Source: a bacterium (GTDB lineage Bacteria; Planctomycetota; Planctomycetia; Kolteriales; Kolteriaceae). Taken from it: a DNA stretch of 64,000 nucleotides. The position numbers were made by a program, and so were the translations under genes. Under the pieces are notes generated by a model, which was not told where the DNA came from, made no database searches, and worked only from the letters and a program-made list of their open reading frames with translations. The stretch covers positions 153,041 to 217,040 of the forward strand of contig JAIELF010000006.1 of NCBI GenBank assembly GCA_019753235.1. Direction: 5' to 3'. This document shows positions 29,024-38,193 of this stretch, piece by piece; position 1 is the stretch's first letter, and each line of letters opens with the position of its first letter.

Positions 29024-29947
29024 TCAAGTTCTTGCTTCGCGCGCTCGAGCCAAGCAGCCCTGCATGACTCCTTGAGCATAGGCCAAACGACCCAGCAAAA
29101 GTTGAGGCAATCCCAGCGTCGCCTGCAAAGGACGTTCGCTTAGCCACGCTCTCCAGACCAAGAGGGTGTAGCCTCCCACGATGGCAGGCAGAAATAGGAT
29201 TTGTTTCCAGGGCTCTTTGGGAAAGAGAAACGAGTACTTCAATCCCCTGATCTTCCCGCGCACAAAAGGTGCATGAAAACCCCAACGATACATGTGGGTC
29301 ATGTAGCCACGCAGGGTGGTTCGGTCTTGATGGAAGACGACCGCGGTCGGCACAAACGCCAGCGACAAATTCGCTTGCTTGAGTGCGTGACAGAAGAGGA
29401 CATCTTCTCCGGTATGTGTCAGGCCCGGATCCCAACGAAGTTGATGCGTGATCCAAACTTTCTCCCGATCAACGGAAAAGTTGAGACTGGGGAGGTACTC
29501 GGGCGGCTTGGTATTGTTGACGCTCGGGTGAGCATTGAACCAACTACTCAAGTGATCGACGAGTTGCCAAGAGCACAAGGCCGGCTCGCCGAGAGGCCGA
29601 ACGCTTCCCCCTGCCGCCGCCAAGCCCGGTTGATCGCGGTACGCCTGCACGTGCTTCTCGAGCAGGTCCGGAGCAACATCGAGATCGGAATCGAGAAAGA
29701 GAATTATCCTTCCCTTGGCTTGGTCGGCCCCCAGATTGCGAGCGGCGCCTGGTCCCATTCGGTTCTGCTTGAGAAGGATCACTCGGTCGAATTGCCCGGC
29801 GATTTCGCAGGAGGGGTCCGTCGAACCGTCATCGACGAGAAAGATTTCGTACTGCTTGGGCGCAATCGATTGTTGAGACAAGCTGCGCAGCAAACGAGGC
29901 AGCGTATTGGCCGCATTAAAACAGGGGATGACGACCGAGATCTCCAA
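29024..29947 (-). CDS. Glycosyltransferase family 2
   Basis: A GT-A fold sugar transferase of 307 residues. The N-terminus EISVVIPCFNAANTLPRLL, the nucleotide-binding VDDGSTD, and the DxD-type metal motif FLDSDLD are standard; a TGEDVLFCHAL stretch marks the acceptor/catalytic region and a hydrophobic segment near residue 250 may touch the membrane. There is no ATG near the start; I chose the TTG at 29947 with GAGGG five bases upstream over the TTG at 29959. It lies 57 bp downstream of the radical SAM gene on the same strand. Confidence 0.85.
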   Translation of the reverse strand: MEISVVIPCFNAANTLPRLLRSLSQQSIAPKQYEIFLVDDGSTDPSCEIAGQFDRVILLKQNRMGPGAARNLGADQAKGRIILFLDSDLDVAPDLLEKHVQAYRDQPGLAAAGGSVRPLGEPALCSWQLVDHLSSWFNAHPSVNNTKPPEYLPSLNFSVDREKVWITHQLRWDPGLTHTGEDVLFCHALKQANLSLAFVPTAVVFHQDRTTLRGYMTHMYRWGFHAPFVRGKIRGLKYSFLFPKEPWKQILFLPAIVGGYTLLVWRAWLSERPLQATLGLPQLLLGRLAYAQGVMQGCLARAREART

Positions 29948-30004
29948 TCGCGCCCTCAAAAAACAAAGCCAGTCCGCGGGCGACTGGCTTGTCTTCGTCG
30001 ATCG

Positions 30005-31015
30005 TTACACTGTTTGGTGCAGCAGATGGGGGATGCTTGCCGGACGAAACATGATGCTGTCAAACATCGCGCAATTGTGCGTGCAATGGCACTTTTTATG
30101 CTTGATATCCCGCACTTGCTGCTTGAATTCGGGACTCGAGCGAATCTCCTCGAAGGACTTTTCCTTGATGTTGCCGACCGGCGGTAGCATTTCGCAGCTC
30201 GATACCGAACCATCTCCCATCACGACAATATGAGCCTGCCCCGCCAGACAAGGAATCACCTGTGTCTCTTGCTCGATGGTTTTGAGCGAGACGTTCCAAA
30301 GATACTTGTGATAGTTGCGGAGCATTCTCGCCATGAAGCCCCCCTTGCCGTACCCGTACGTACCGAGAATTTTGAAGATCTCGGGCGCGATCGCCCGAAG
30401 TTCTTGGATCGGTGGCAAGCCGAACTCAGGGTTCATGGGGTCGCCACGAAGAAGAATGACTGAATGAAAGTCAGGTTCTCGGCCCCGGACTTCTTTCATG
30501 AGATCAAGGATCTGATCGAAGTTGGCGCGGTTGATCACCGTATTGATCTTGATCGACACGCCCCCCAGCTTGCGAAGTTCGCCGAAAGTGTGCCAGACTT
30601 GTTCCCAATTCCCCGGCGCGTTGCGGATTTCTTCGTGCTTTTCTTTGAGTCCGTCCAACGACAACGAAATAGTGATCTGCCCGCGCGATTGTTGCTTCAT
30701 CTTTTGGACTTGCTTGATGACCAAGTCCGGCAGCGAACCGTTGGTCGGGATTTGGAGAACTTCGTAGTTGAAGCAAGAGATGATGTCGGCCAGATCCTTC
30801 CGGAGGAACGGTTCACCGCCGGCGATGTCCAGCCAAAAGAGGTCGGGCATCTGCTTGCCCAGCCGTTGGTAATCCTCGATCTTGAGATCGCGTTTCGGCG
30901 AAAAATCGATGAAGCAATGATTGCAACGAAAATTGCAATGATTGGTGACGTGAACAATCGCATGCTTCAGATTTTTACGAAGCAGGTAATCCGAATAATG
31001 TTGGAGGAACTGCAC
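30005..31015 (-). CDS. Radical SAM protein with SPASM-like C-terminal cysteines
   Basis: A 336-residue radical S-adenosylmethionine enzyme. The [4Fe-4S] motif CNFRCNHC gives Cys27, Cys31 and Cys34, and the SAM-binding GGEPF is at 66-70. The C-terminal part has PCLAGQ, SSCEMLPPVGN and KKCHCTHNCAM, i.e. at least five further cysteines like the auxiliary-cluster SPASM/twitch domains of peptide- or sugar-modifying enzymes. The substrate is unknown; the neighbourhood of two glycosyltransferases and a methyltransferase suggests a glycan or glycolipid. Start GTG with GGAGAG seven bases upstream. Divergent from the methyltransferase-glycosyltransferase gene. Confidence 0.88.
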   Translation of the reverse strand: MQFLQHYSDYLLRKNLKHAIVHVTNHCNFRCNHCFIDFSPKRDLKIEDYQRLGKQMPDLFWLDIAGGEPFLRKDLADIISCFNYEVLQIPTNGSLPDLVIKQVQKMKQQSRGQITISLSLDGLKEKHEEIRNAPGNWEQVWHTFGELRKLGGVSIKINTVINRANFDQILDLMKEVRGREPDFHSVILLRGDPMNPEFGLPPIQELRAIAPEIFKILGTYGYGKGGFMARMLRNYHKYLWNVSLKTIEQETQVIPCLAGQAHIVVMGDGSVSSCEMLPPVGNIKEKSFEEIRSSPEFKQQVRDIKHKKCHCTHNCAMFDSIMFRPASIPHLLHQTV

Positions 31016-31703
31016 GCTTCTACTCTCCCCTCTGCCCAGACCATCCCAATTCGCGGATCTCGGTTGTCGTCTCGACCATGCCCCAGCCGGTCAGAGGTCG
31101 AGAATATGCATTCGATAAAAGGGACGGGTTGGGACCGTCGAGAAACACGCGGCCGGCTGGAAGAGTCCCAGCCCAGAATTGCCTCTCCGTCCTCTTTATA
31201 CGGAGCCTCTACTGTTGGAAACATAGGCGCCTGTCTCGGCCAGGTCAACGAAGCATCCGCGCCTCTCAAACTAACCCGAAAATTGGGAGACATTCCCGCA
31301 GGGCCCGTGGTATTATCGAGACCCCCATCGGAGAAGACCGGGTCCAGGTGCACGGAACCAGGGCTGATTTGAAGCCTCTTGGGTTGCGGTGCCAGAGCGG
31401 TCAGATTGGGGTAAGCCGGTTGATGGATCGTGATGGGGAGGAGTTCCTCGCCGAGAGGTCATTTCTGTTACCTCCTGGGCGGGTCCCCCTGTGGAGACGA
31501 ATTCTCCTGCGATGCAGGAGGGCGAAGATGGGCAAAAGTGGCCCATTCCGCTTACAGAAAATGGGGGAGCGTGACTCCTCCGCGTTCATCTCCCTGTGGC
31601 TCGAAAAGTAGGGCCAGCGCGAATCTAAGCCGACCGTCAAAGGCAAGCAAATCGTCCTAAGTCGTCGTCAGCCGGCCCGATTCGGCAAATGGGGTAGAAC
31701 GTC
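31016..31703. other. 688-bp intergenic region between divergent radical SAM and MT-GT genes
   Basis: No gene with credible composition or ribosome binding site. The right part carries three consecutive stem-loops (31504-31581). Both promoters must lie here; none was clear enough to call. Confidence 0.5.
31504..31581 (+). promoter_or_regulatory. Three consecutive stem-loops upstream of the MT-GT gene
   Basis: CTCCTGC/GCAGGAG (31504-31520, 3-nt loop), ATGGGC/GCCCAT (31528-31546, 7-nt loop) and GGGGAG with CTCCTCC (31564-31581, 5-nt loop, one bulge) follow one another within 78 bases, 120-200 bases before the start codon. No poly-T follows. It may be a structured leader RNA; chance in GC-rich DNA is possible. 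Confidence 0.35.
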
Positions 31704-33182
31704 ATGCTTTCATTGGCACCAGTTGATCGGCCGACGCTCGATCCCAAAAATGTCGAGCCGACCACGTTCGAGTCTTACTCCCAAAAAATGAGGGAGTTCT
31801 TTGATCAGTTTGCAAAGGTCCGACAGAGTTGGCGGCCGGCCGGCTATCACGATCTCGTTCAGCAGTACTATCAGTTTTACATCACCCCCGGAGCCAAGAT
31901 CCTCGAGATCGGCTGCGGTCAGGGGCAACTTTTAGCCGGCCTGCAGCCCAGCGTCGGGGTCGGGATCGACATTAGCCCCGAGATGATTGCCCGAGCTAAA
32001 GAAATGCACGCGGGCCAGGATCATCTCGAGTTTCACTGTCAGCCGGCCGAGTCTCTTTCGCTGGCCGATCAAGACTTCGATTACATCATTCTTTCCGATA
32101 CCCTCTCCTACGTTTACGACATCGAGATGGTGCTTCGGCAAGTCAAACGGTATTGCCGACCGAACACACGCATCATCACGAACTTCTACTCTCGGCTTTG
32201 GCAGCCGATTTTGTCGACTCTGGAGTGGCTGGGGCTGAAGTATCCGCAGCCTTTGCTGAATTGGGTCACTCCCGCGGACGTGAAGAATCTACTCGAAGTG
32301 ACAGGCTTCGAAGTGGTTCAGTACGACTTACGGATGTTGCTGCCGGCCCATGTGCCGGTAGTCGGGAACCTGCTCAATCGTTTTCTGGGATCGTTGCCTG
32401 GGATTCGGCACTTCTGTTTGACGAACTGGTTTGTCGCGCGAGTACCCTCGCCACTGCCGGCTGATGTCGGGGTTTCCGTCATTTGCCCCTGCCGAAACGA
32501 GGCCGGCAACATTCAATCGATTGTCGATCGTTTTCCTGATTTTGGCATCCCGGCCGAGCTTGTCTTCGTCGAGGGGAACTCGAAGGACGGGACGCTGGAC
32601 GAATGCCATCGCGTTGCCCAGGCGACCGCCGAGAAAGAAATCTCCGTCTATCAGCAGACCGGTAAAGGGAAGGGGGATGCCGTCCGTTTGGGGTTCGACA
32701 AGGCCCGGTATGACATTCTTGTGATCTTAGATGCAGACATGACCGTGCCGCCGGAAGACCTTCCGCGATTCGTGAAAGTTCTGCGGGAAGGTCGGGGCGA
32801 GTTCATCAATGGTTCGCGATTGGTCTATGCCATGGAAGGCGAGGCAATGCGCTTTCTGAATCTTCTGGGGAACAAATTCTTCAGCGTCTTGATCAGCTAT
32901 TTGCTGGGTCAATCTTTGAAGGATACGCTTTGCGGCACGAAGGTTCTCACGCGAGAGAACTATCGCCGGCTGGTTAGACAACGATCGTATTTCGGCGACT
33001 TCGATCCTTTCGGCGACTTTGATCTTCTTTTCGGAGCAGCCAAGCTTTCGTTGAGAATTGTCGATTTTCCCATTCGCTACCGCGCTCGAACGTACGGCGA
33101 AACGCAGATCAGTCGATTCACTCACGGGTGGATGCTGCTCAAGATGTGCGGGTTCGCGATGCTGAAACTCCGTTGCCGATAG
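31704..33182 (+). CDS. Bifunctional class I methyltransferase - glycosyltransferase family 2 fusion
   Basis: A 492-residue two-domain protein. Residues about 20-245 are a SAM-dependent methyltransferase with motif I ILEIGCGQGQLL (66-77) and GIDISPEM (87-94). Residues about 255-490 are a GT2 enzyme beginning VSVICPCRNEAGNI, with EGNSKDGT (290-297) and the metal motif LDADMT (342-347), closely like polyprenyl-phosphate sugar transferases (DPM1/GtrB type). One polypeptide thus offers methylation and sugar transfer, probably on the same lipid-linked sugar. The start ATG at 31704 has only a weak ribosome binding site (GGGGTAGAACGTC). Followed after 182 bp by a GT-C enzyme, a natural user of polyprenyl-phosphate sugars. 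Confidence 0.9.
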   Translation: MLSLAPVDRPTLDPKNVEPTTFESYSQKMREFFDQFAKVRQSWRPAGYHDLVQQYYQFYITPGAKILEIGCGQGQLLAGLQPSVGVGIDISPEMIARAKEMHAGQDHLEFHCQPAESLSLADQDFDYIILSDTLSYVYDIEMVLRQVKRYCRPNTRIITNFYSRLWQPILSTLEWLGLKYPQPLLNWVTPADVKNLLEVTGFEVVQYDLRMLLPAHVPVVGNLLNRFLGSLPGIRHFCLTNWFVARVPSPLPADVGVSVICPCRNEAGNIQSIVDRFPDFGIPAELVFVEGNSKDGTLDECHRVAQATAEKEISVYQQTGKGKGDAVRLGFDKARYDILVILDADMTVPPEDLPRFVKVLREGRGEFINGSRLVYAMEGEAMRFLNLLGNKFFSVLISYLLGQSLKDTLCGTKVLTRENYRRLVRQRSYFGDFDPFGDFDLLFGAAKLSLRIVDFPIRYRARTYGETQISRFTHGWMLLKMCGFAMLKLRCR

Positions 33183-33364
33183 CTTGATCAAGATCAGAAC
33201 TTCGCTTGCTCGCTAGGTCGCGGCATTAAGGGAAATCTGTAAACCATCTTTGCAGCAAGCCGACGGATCGAATCGATCGAGGACGCGGGCCGGTGGGCTG
33301 ATTCTCACGGTGCTTCCGAAGGCGGTCTTCAATCCGACTTTCGATCGCAGAAACATAGCGGGTC

Positions 33365-35464
33365 ATGATGGTGAATCAGGGTCGTTCCGATCGATTTCGT
33401 CGATCACTGGCTATCCTTGTGTTTCTCTTTGTTCTCGGCAGTCGGCTGGGCAATTGGCAAGCTGTCACGGACGATCCCGCCAATGGTCGGCCTCTTTACT
33501 ATGCCGTGCGGGGCGTTCCTTACTCTGATGCGATGGCCTACGAATTGGCCGCGGCCGAGGTCTCCGAGGGACGCGACGTCATGGAGTGGTGGCGAACCCG
33601 CCGCCAGCTTTGGCCTTATTTTCTGGCCTGCTTTTACACTTGGACCGGTCCCAACTTTGACGTCGCTCGGGCTGTCGATGTCGGGTGTAGTGTTGCCACG
33701 GTGATGCTTCTTTATTTGGCCGTCGAGCGATTGTTGGGCTGGCCGGTGGCCGTGGCCAGTGCCATCGCGATGGCACTCGATCCCAATTTACAGGGGATGT
33801 CGCTTACGTTGCTGAGCGAGACATTTGGTTTATTCCTTTTGGCCTGGCACTTCGAAAGGCTGGTGACAAGCGCGACAACGAGCTGGCTGGGACTGGTGGT
33901 CAGCGGCATCATGCTGGCTCTCTCCAACGTCGCTCGTTCTTTAACGCTATTTGTTGTTCCTTTTGACATGCTGGCGCTCGTCTTGTTCTCGCGCCGCCGT
34001 GGACTCTCGTGGTTGGCCGGCTTTCAATCAGCCCTCGCCTTCGCCTTGGGCGTTGCCGTGGTCGTCGGTCCTTACACCTACATGCAGTACATACGGACGG
34101 GGATCGCCTCGATGTCCGACAACATGGCGATGCATTTGTATTGCGCAACGTCGACGCGGTTTCCCGTTTGGACGCACGATGTAGAGTTGGTCCCCATTGA
34201 AGCTGGCATCAACGATACCAAAGGGAAGTACGATTTCTTCATGAAGGGAGCCAAGGAACAATTCGCGAAGGATCCGGCCGTCTTTTTTCGCAATGTGTCG
34301 GCCAGCATGGTGCCTCCGTGGAAAGACGTTCTCGCCGTGAGCAGTTGGCCCTTCTGGCCGGCGGTGGTTCTGATCGCCATTTTTCTTTTGGTGATCCACT
34401 CTCTTTTTTCTGGGGCGCCAGGGCGGCCGAGCAGCTTGGTCGGGGTGAACGTCTGGGGCTTGGTCCTGGCGATGACACTTTGGGGCCTGCATGAACGAGT
34501 TCCCAACGGATTGTTTATCTTCTTAATGGTGTCGGCAGTGGTGCGAAGCCTTTGGGTGCGCGACGACGAATCGCTGTGGGTGACGCTGTTGGGTGGGATC
34601 GTCATCATCACGAGCGGCGTCTTCGTCTACTGGGCCGAAGATCGTCTGTCGATCTTTCTGCAGCCGTTCGCGGTGATCTTGGCTGTTGCGGGTGTTCGAG
34701 CGATCTATCGACTGGGGCCGGCCATCGTTTCGGTGGTGGCGGGCCGATCTCTTCCCTGCGATCTTCCTGCCGAGTCTTCGATCCGACCGGGTTGGCGGCC
34801 TTACATCGTCACGCTATTTGCCCTGTTCATCTTCGTCAGCGGAACAAGATTGGTCTGGGCGAGAATAGTGTCTCCGCAACCAGAAAAGGTAGTTCCCGCG
34901 GGTAGGGTAAGTTGCGAATCGTTCGAGGAGATCATTCGATTCGCGGTGCGCGAACGCCCGCATCTCTTCCTGGCACCAGAGATTGAACTTGCCAAGCAAC
35001 CAACATCTCCTGATGCTGACCTGACCGTTTTAACGAGCCCGGCAGGTCAAGATTGGCGAAAAGATGGTCGGTTAGTGGTGGCCTACGGGCATGTTGATCG
35101 GCACTGTTACCACTTCCCGAAAGGGATTCGGTCGGCCAACGGTAATCGGTTCTTCAGCTATCGTGAGTACGAGCGCTCGGTCTTTTCCTTCCGAGGTCAT
35201 TACGGTTGCCGAGGAGGGTACTGGAACGAGTTGGCCATTTTCCCGGGGCCCGAGCCGCGAGATCACGTCGGCGAATCTTACATCGTCATCGGCCGAGACA
35301 GTTATCAGCCCAATAACCGATATCAGGAGTACGTCACAGAACTGCTCATGATGCTCCCGTACGATGCGGACACCGGTGCATTCGATCTGAGCCGAGCGGT
35401 CTTTGCGGATAACCCGGCCCACCAAGCCATCCTTCAACGATTGACCGAGAAGCGATCCCAATAA
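33365..35464 (+). CDS. GT-C type membrane glycosyltransferase (ArnT/PMT-like)
   Basis: A 699-residue polytopic membrane protein with roughly twelve hydrophobic segments. RGVPYSDAMAYELAA near residues 49-63, right after the first membrane segment, carries the acidic residue expected in the first periplasmic loop of GT-C enzymes. The C-terminal 200 residues are soluble (CESFEEIIRFAVRERPHLF onwards). It probably transfers a sugar from a polyprenyl-phosphate donor, as made by the preceding GT2 domain, to an outside acceptor. The gene begins ATGATG, so either codon could start it. Convergent with the carbohydrate-binding protein gene (no gap). Confidence 0.8.
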   Translation: MMVNQGRSDRFRRSLAILVFLFVLGSRLGNWQAVTDDPANGRPLYYAVRGVPYSDAMAYELAAAEVSEGRDVMEWWRTRRQLWPYFLACFYTWTGPNFDVARAVDVGCSVATVMLLYLAVERLLGWPVAVASAIAMALDPNLQGMSLTLLSETFGLFLLAWHFERLVTSATTSWLGLVVSGIMLALSNVARSLTLFVVPFDMLALVLFSRRRGLSWLAGFQSALAFALGVAVVVGPYTYMQYIRTGIASMSDNMAMHLYCATSTRFPVWTHDVELVPIEAGINDTKGKYDFFMKGAKEQFAKDPAVFFRNVSASMVPPWKDVLAVSSWPFWPAVVLIAIFLLVIHSLFSGAPGRPSSLVGVNVWGLVLAMTLWGLHERVPNGLFIFLMVSAVVRSLWVRDDESLWVTLLGGIVIITSGVFVYWAEDRLSIFLQPFAVILAVAGVRAIYRLGPAIVSVVAGRSLPCDLPAESSIRPGWRPYIVTLFALFIFVSGTRLVWARIVSPQPEKVVPAGRVSCESFEEIIRFAVRERPHLFLAPEIELAKQPTSPDADLTVLTSPAGQDWRKDGRLVVAYGHVDRHCYHFPKGIRSANGNRFFSYREYERSVFSFRGHYGCRGGYWNELAIFPGPEPRDHVGESYIVIGRDSYQPNNRYQEYVTELLMMLPYDADTGAFDLSRAVFADNPAHQAILQRLTEKRSQ

Positions 35465-36028
35465 TCAGCGAAGGGGATTTTCCACCGCGAGGTTCGGCCG
35501 CAAGCGAAGGTTCGTCAACCAGAATCGGTTTGGGGCCGCCGAGGTTCCCATGTTCAACTGCACGGTGGCGTTGTCATTGGTCTGCGTGGCCTCGAACTCG
35601 TAAGCGTGCTCGATCCATTCTTCTCGTACAGGAACTTGATCGAGAACGCCAAGATTTGACCAGGGTGGTTGGCTTTGATTGATGACGAGCATCACCGTGG
35701 TGGGCCGTTCACATCGCAGACGATACGAGAGTGTGTACCGTTTGCCTTTTTCGATGGCGAACCCTCGTCGAGAGAGCTGAATATCCCATATGCGGGAATA
35801 ATTCTTTTCCATCCGAGCTTCGAGAACATCTTGGTTACCATCCACAAACGAAAGGCGTAGCGGAGGATTGGCCTCGCCGGAATTGCTGTTGAGCGTCCAA
35901 CCGGAGATGTCGCCGTAATCCCCCGCGAGTTGGGGGTTACGAAGCGATCGACTTGTTTCATCGCCGAAATGAAGACCGAGTCCAAAGACGAGAACGGCGC
36001 ACGCCATCCATGTCACGCGACCGATCAC
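35465..36028 (-). CDS. Secreted carbohydrate-binding-module-like protein
   Basis: A 187-residue exported protein: a signal segment (WMACAVLVFGLGLHFG) followed by one beta-sandwich domain of the CBM4/9-like carbohydrate-binding type, with YTLSYRLRCERPTTVMLVINQ and WIEHAYEFEATQTNDNATVQLNMG typical of that fold. No catalytic domain is attached. It faces the membrane glycosyltransferase convergently, end to end, and may bind the extracellular glycan; that link is positional only. GGAG lies ten bases upstream of the ATG. Confidence 0.78.
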   Translation of the reverse strand: MIGRVTWMACAVLVFGLGLHFGDETSRSLRNPQLAGDYGDISGWTLNSNSGEANPPLRLSFVDGNQDVLEARMEKNYSRIWDIQLSRRGFAIEKGKRYTLSYRLRCERPTTVMLVINQSQPPWSNLGVLDQVPVREEWIEHAYEFEATQTNDNATVQLNMGTSAAPNRFWLTNLRLRPNLAVENPLR

Positions 36029-36086
36029 GACATCTCCTCGACAAGGCCCTGGCGACAGAGAACTCTTTTATTCCAGGGCACACGGT

Positions 36087-36614
36087 CTACTTGGGAGCAA
36101 GCAGTGCGGAGATCTTGTTCTTTCCCTCTCGCGTGGGCGGACGTTCTACTTTTCCGACGTCGCCGAGTGCATCGACCATTTCTTTGACGAGGGTGAGCCC
36201 CGTATCCATGTGGGCCATTTGCCGACCCTTGAACTGAACGGTGATCTGCACCTTGTCTTTGTGTGCGAGAAACTCGCGAGCATGCTTGAGCTTGAATTCC
36301 AAGTCGTGTTTATCGACGCCTGGACTGACGCGGATCTCTTTCAGTTGATGCTGATGCGTCTTGGCTTTGCGAGTCTTGCGGTTTTGCTCATACTTGAATT
36401 TGCCGAAATCCATGATTCGACAAACAGGAGGACGTTCTTGCGAGGCGACCTCGACAAGATCGAGATCTTGTTGCCGGGCGATGCTGAGAGCTTCGTCTCG
36501 CGGAATGACGCCGAGCATTTTTCCGTCATTGTCAATGACGCGAAGAGGACTGATACGAATCTGCTCGTTGATTCGGGGTCCCTGTTGCTGCTGAGGTTGA
36601 CGCTCGAACGCCAC
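36087..36614 (-). CDS. infC: Translation initiation factor IF-3
   Basis: A 175-residue IF-3. The N-domain begins RINEQIRISPLRVIDNDG, the linker is KYEQNRKTRKAKTHQHQLKEIR and the C-domain holds SPGVDKHDLEFKLKHAREFL and the terminal QFKGRQMAHMDTGL, all standard. It acts on the 30S subunit to check start codons. The only start in frame is GTG at 36614 with weak ribosome binding (AGAAGA), in line with the unusual starts through which infC often regulates itself. Unlike the usual order, rpmI and rplT do not follow; a secreted protein gene does. Confidence 0.95.
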   Translation of the reverse strand: MAFERQPQQQQGPRINEQIRISPLRVIDNDGKMLGVIPRDEALSIARQQDLDLVEVASQERPPVCRIMDFGKFKYEQNRKTRKAKTHQHQLKEIRVSPGVDKHDLEFKLKHAREFLAHKDKVQITVQFKGRQMAHMDTGLTLVKEMVDALGDVGKVERPPTREGKNKISALLAPK

Positions 36615-37105
36615 TAAGTCTTCTAGGCCTCCACGCGAAACAAAAAGGGATTCGTCGTTCCGACTTTCGGTCGACGATCAGAAAACGAGAACCAACAGTC
36701 GGCAAAACCTTCCCGACCGTTGACCACCCCGGCAACCGACCGAAGCTTGCCGAAGAACCCACGGGGGGCCGATTGGTTGCGACGATTGGCCGATCTCTTT
36801 CTCTATCCATCGTATACAACTTAATCCGCACGTCCGTCAACAGACGCCGACGGAAAACGACGGGAAAAGCCCCCGAGAGGGTCCGCCCCCCTCTCCCAAT
36901 CCCCCCAGGAAGCTTCAAAACAGGGGTCCCAGAGCCCAGGCGAGCACCGTGCGAGGGTTGCAATCGGCATGGGAACTCCGAAGAATGAACAGGCGATGAG
37001 CCTCGGTTTGTCTTAACTCTTGCCTTTCGTCGATCGGATGCCGATCGGCCTGGAGGAAGGACCTGCCGCAAGACTCGATCGGTGCTTCCCGAGGGGACCT
37101 GCTTC
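36615..37105. other. 491-bp intergenic region, infC leader and upstream
   Basis: No gene seen. It contains the infC promoter candidate (36811-36840), a leader of about 190 nt, and C-rich stretches near 36890-36910. Confidence 0.55.
36811..36840 (-). promoter_or_regulatory. Sigma-70 type promoter candidate for infC
   Basis: On the minus strand TTGACG (36840-36835) and TATACG (36816-36811) are separated by 18 bases, four to five matches of six to each housekeeping consensus box. The predicted start near 36804 gives an infC leader of about 190 nt, enough for structured autoregulation. Confidence 0.55.
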
Positions 37106-37849
37106 ATGAATCCATTCGCAGCCGTTTGCGATGATTTTTATCTCACCAGCTATTTGAACACCGAACTCGAACTCCCGCGATCGCGCGACACGGTGCTCCA
37201 TTTTTTCGAACGCATCAGCAAGGCGTATCCCACCATGACCAATTTTTACGGTCGTGAACAAGCGGAGTTCGTCTTGGAAGAGGACAAAGAGCCTGGTTCG
37301 TACCGTTGGGTGACGCTTGAATCTCTGCGGGTCGCCAGCGGCTATTTGAATCCACCCAGTCTCGACGATTGTCACCCTCAGAACGAACTTGTTTTGGATA
37401 TGGCCCAGCCGATCCTCTCGGTCGGTTCGCTGGATTGCGAGGCCCTCGACGTGATGTTTGGCTTCGATTTCCACTACAAGGGGAATCACGATGATGTCGT
37501 CTCCGAGGCTTTCGCCCGGGATGGCCGATTCGAAAGCTTGCTCGGCATGGCAGGGAGCAAAGTGGTCGAGTTCGAGCCATCGATCACGATGGCGCTCGAT
37601 GATCAGTGCCGAACGCAGGTTCGCGTCAGCATCGTCACGCGGACCAACTCGTATCAGATACGCACCAACCAGTTTTCCGAAGACGCGATCAGCGTCTATT
37701 TCACGGTTCGGCGATACTGGGGCTTGGGTTCGGAAGCAAAGTTTGTCGATTCATACCGCAGGCAGTTCGAGCAAGGAGTTGAACTGCTGCACGAGCACGT
37801 GATCCCCAACATTGTGGTGCCGTTGGGCGAAGTGATTTCGACTCGCTGA
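37106..37849 (+). CDS. Conserved protein of unknown function
   Basis: A 247-residue soluble protein without signal peptide. The opening AAVCDDFYLTSYLNTELELP and the body (LRVASGYLNPPS, LDVMFGFDFHYKGNHDDVV) read as one compact alpha/beta domain; I do not recognise it. GAGGGG lies nine bases before the ATG at 37106. It is 51 bp upstream of the FmdB-like gene on the same strand, so they are likely co-transcribed. Confidence 0.78.
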   Translation: MNPFAAVCDDFYLTSYLNTELELPRSRDTVLHFFERISKAYPTMTNFYGREQAEFVLEEDKEPGSYRWVTLESLRVASGYLNPPSLDDCHPQNELVLDMAQPILSVGSLDCEALDVMFGFDFHYKGNHDDVVSEAFARDGRFESLLGMAGSKVVEFEPSITMALDDQCRTQVRVSIVTRTNSYQIRTNQFSEDAISVYFTVRRYWGLGSEAKFVDSYRRQFEQGVELLHEHVIPNIVVPLGEVISTR

Positions 37850-37900
37850 TGGGTTCGGGGGAACCTCTCACACCCCGTGGCGATGGAAGGAGATCGAGTA

Positions 37901-38191
37901 ATGCCGATCTACGAGTACCGCTCGAGCCAGCCCCCGGGCTGTCCCCATTGCCAAACGACTTTCGAAGTCATGCAGTCGATGGCCTCTTCTCCGCTGGAAA
38001 CTTGTCCGGAATGCAGCGGGCCGGTCGAGAAAGTTTTCTCGACGACGGCGCTTCATGGGACCGGCAGCACGGGCGATGTTCTATCCAACAAAAACTTGGC
38101 TGCCAAAGGGTTTACGAAGTATCAAAAGGCCGGGGACGGCCATTACGAACGGGTCGCGGGGTCCGGGGGACCGCAAGTCATTCAGAAATGA
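37901..38191 (+). CDS. FmdB-type zinc ribbon protein
   Basis: A 96-residue small protein beginning MPIYEYR, the hallmark of the FmdB putative regulatory family, with two CxxC knuckles (Cys14/Cys17 and Cys35/Cys38) that should hold one zinc. The first knuckle sits seven residues later than usual, after SSQPPG. GGAAGGAG lies eight bases before the ATG. A strong terminator follows immediately. Confidence 0.88.
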   Translation: MPIYEYRSSQPPGCPHCQTTFEVMQSMASSPLETCPECSGPVEKVFSTTALHGTGSTGDVLSNKNLAAKGFTKYQKAGDGHYERVAGSGGPQVIQK

Positions 38192-38193
38192 CC

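Noticed and set aside
31313..31546. A 77-codon minus-strand frame in the radical SAM / MT-GT intergenic region
   Set aside because: Pro/Ser/Arg-rich composition, no ribosome binding site, no domain-like pattern.
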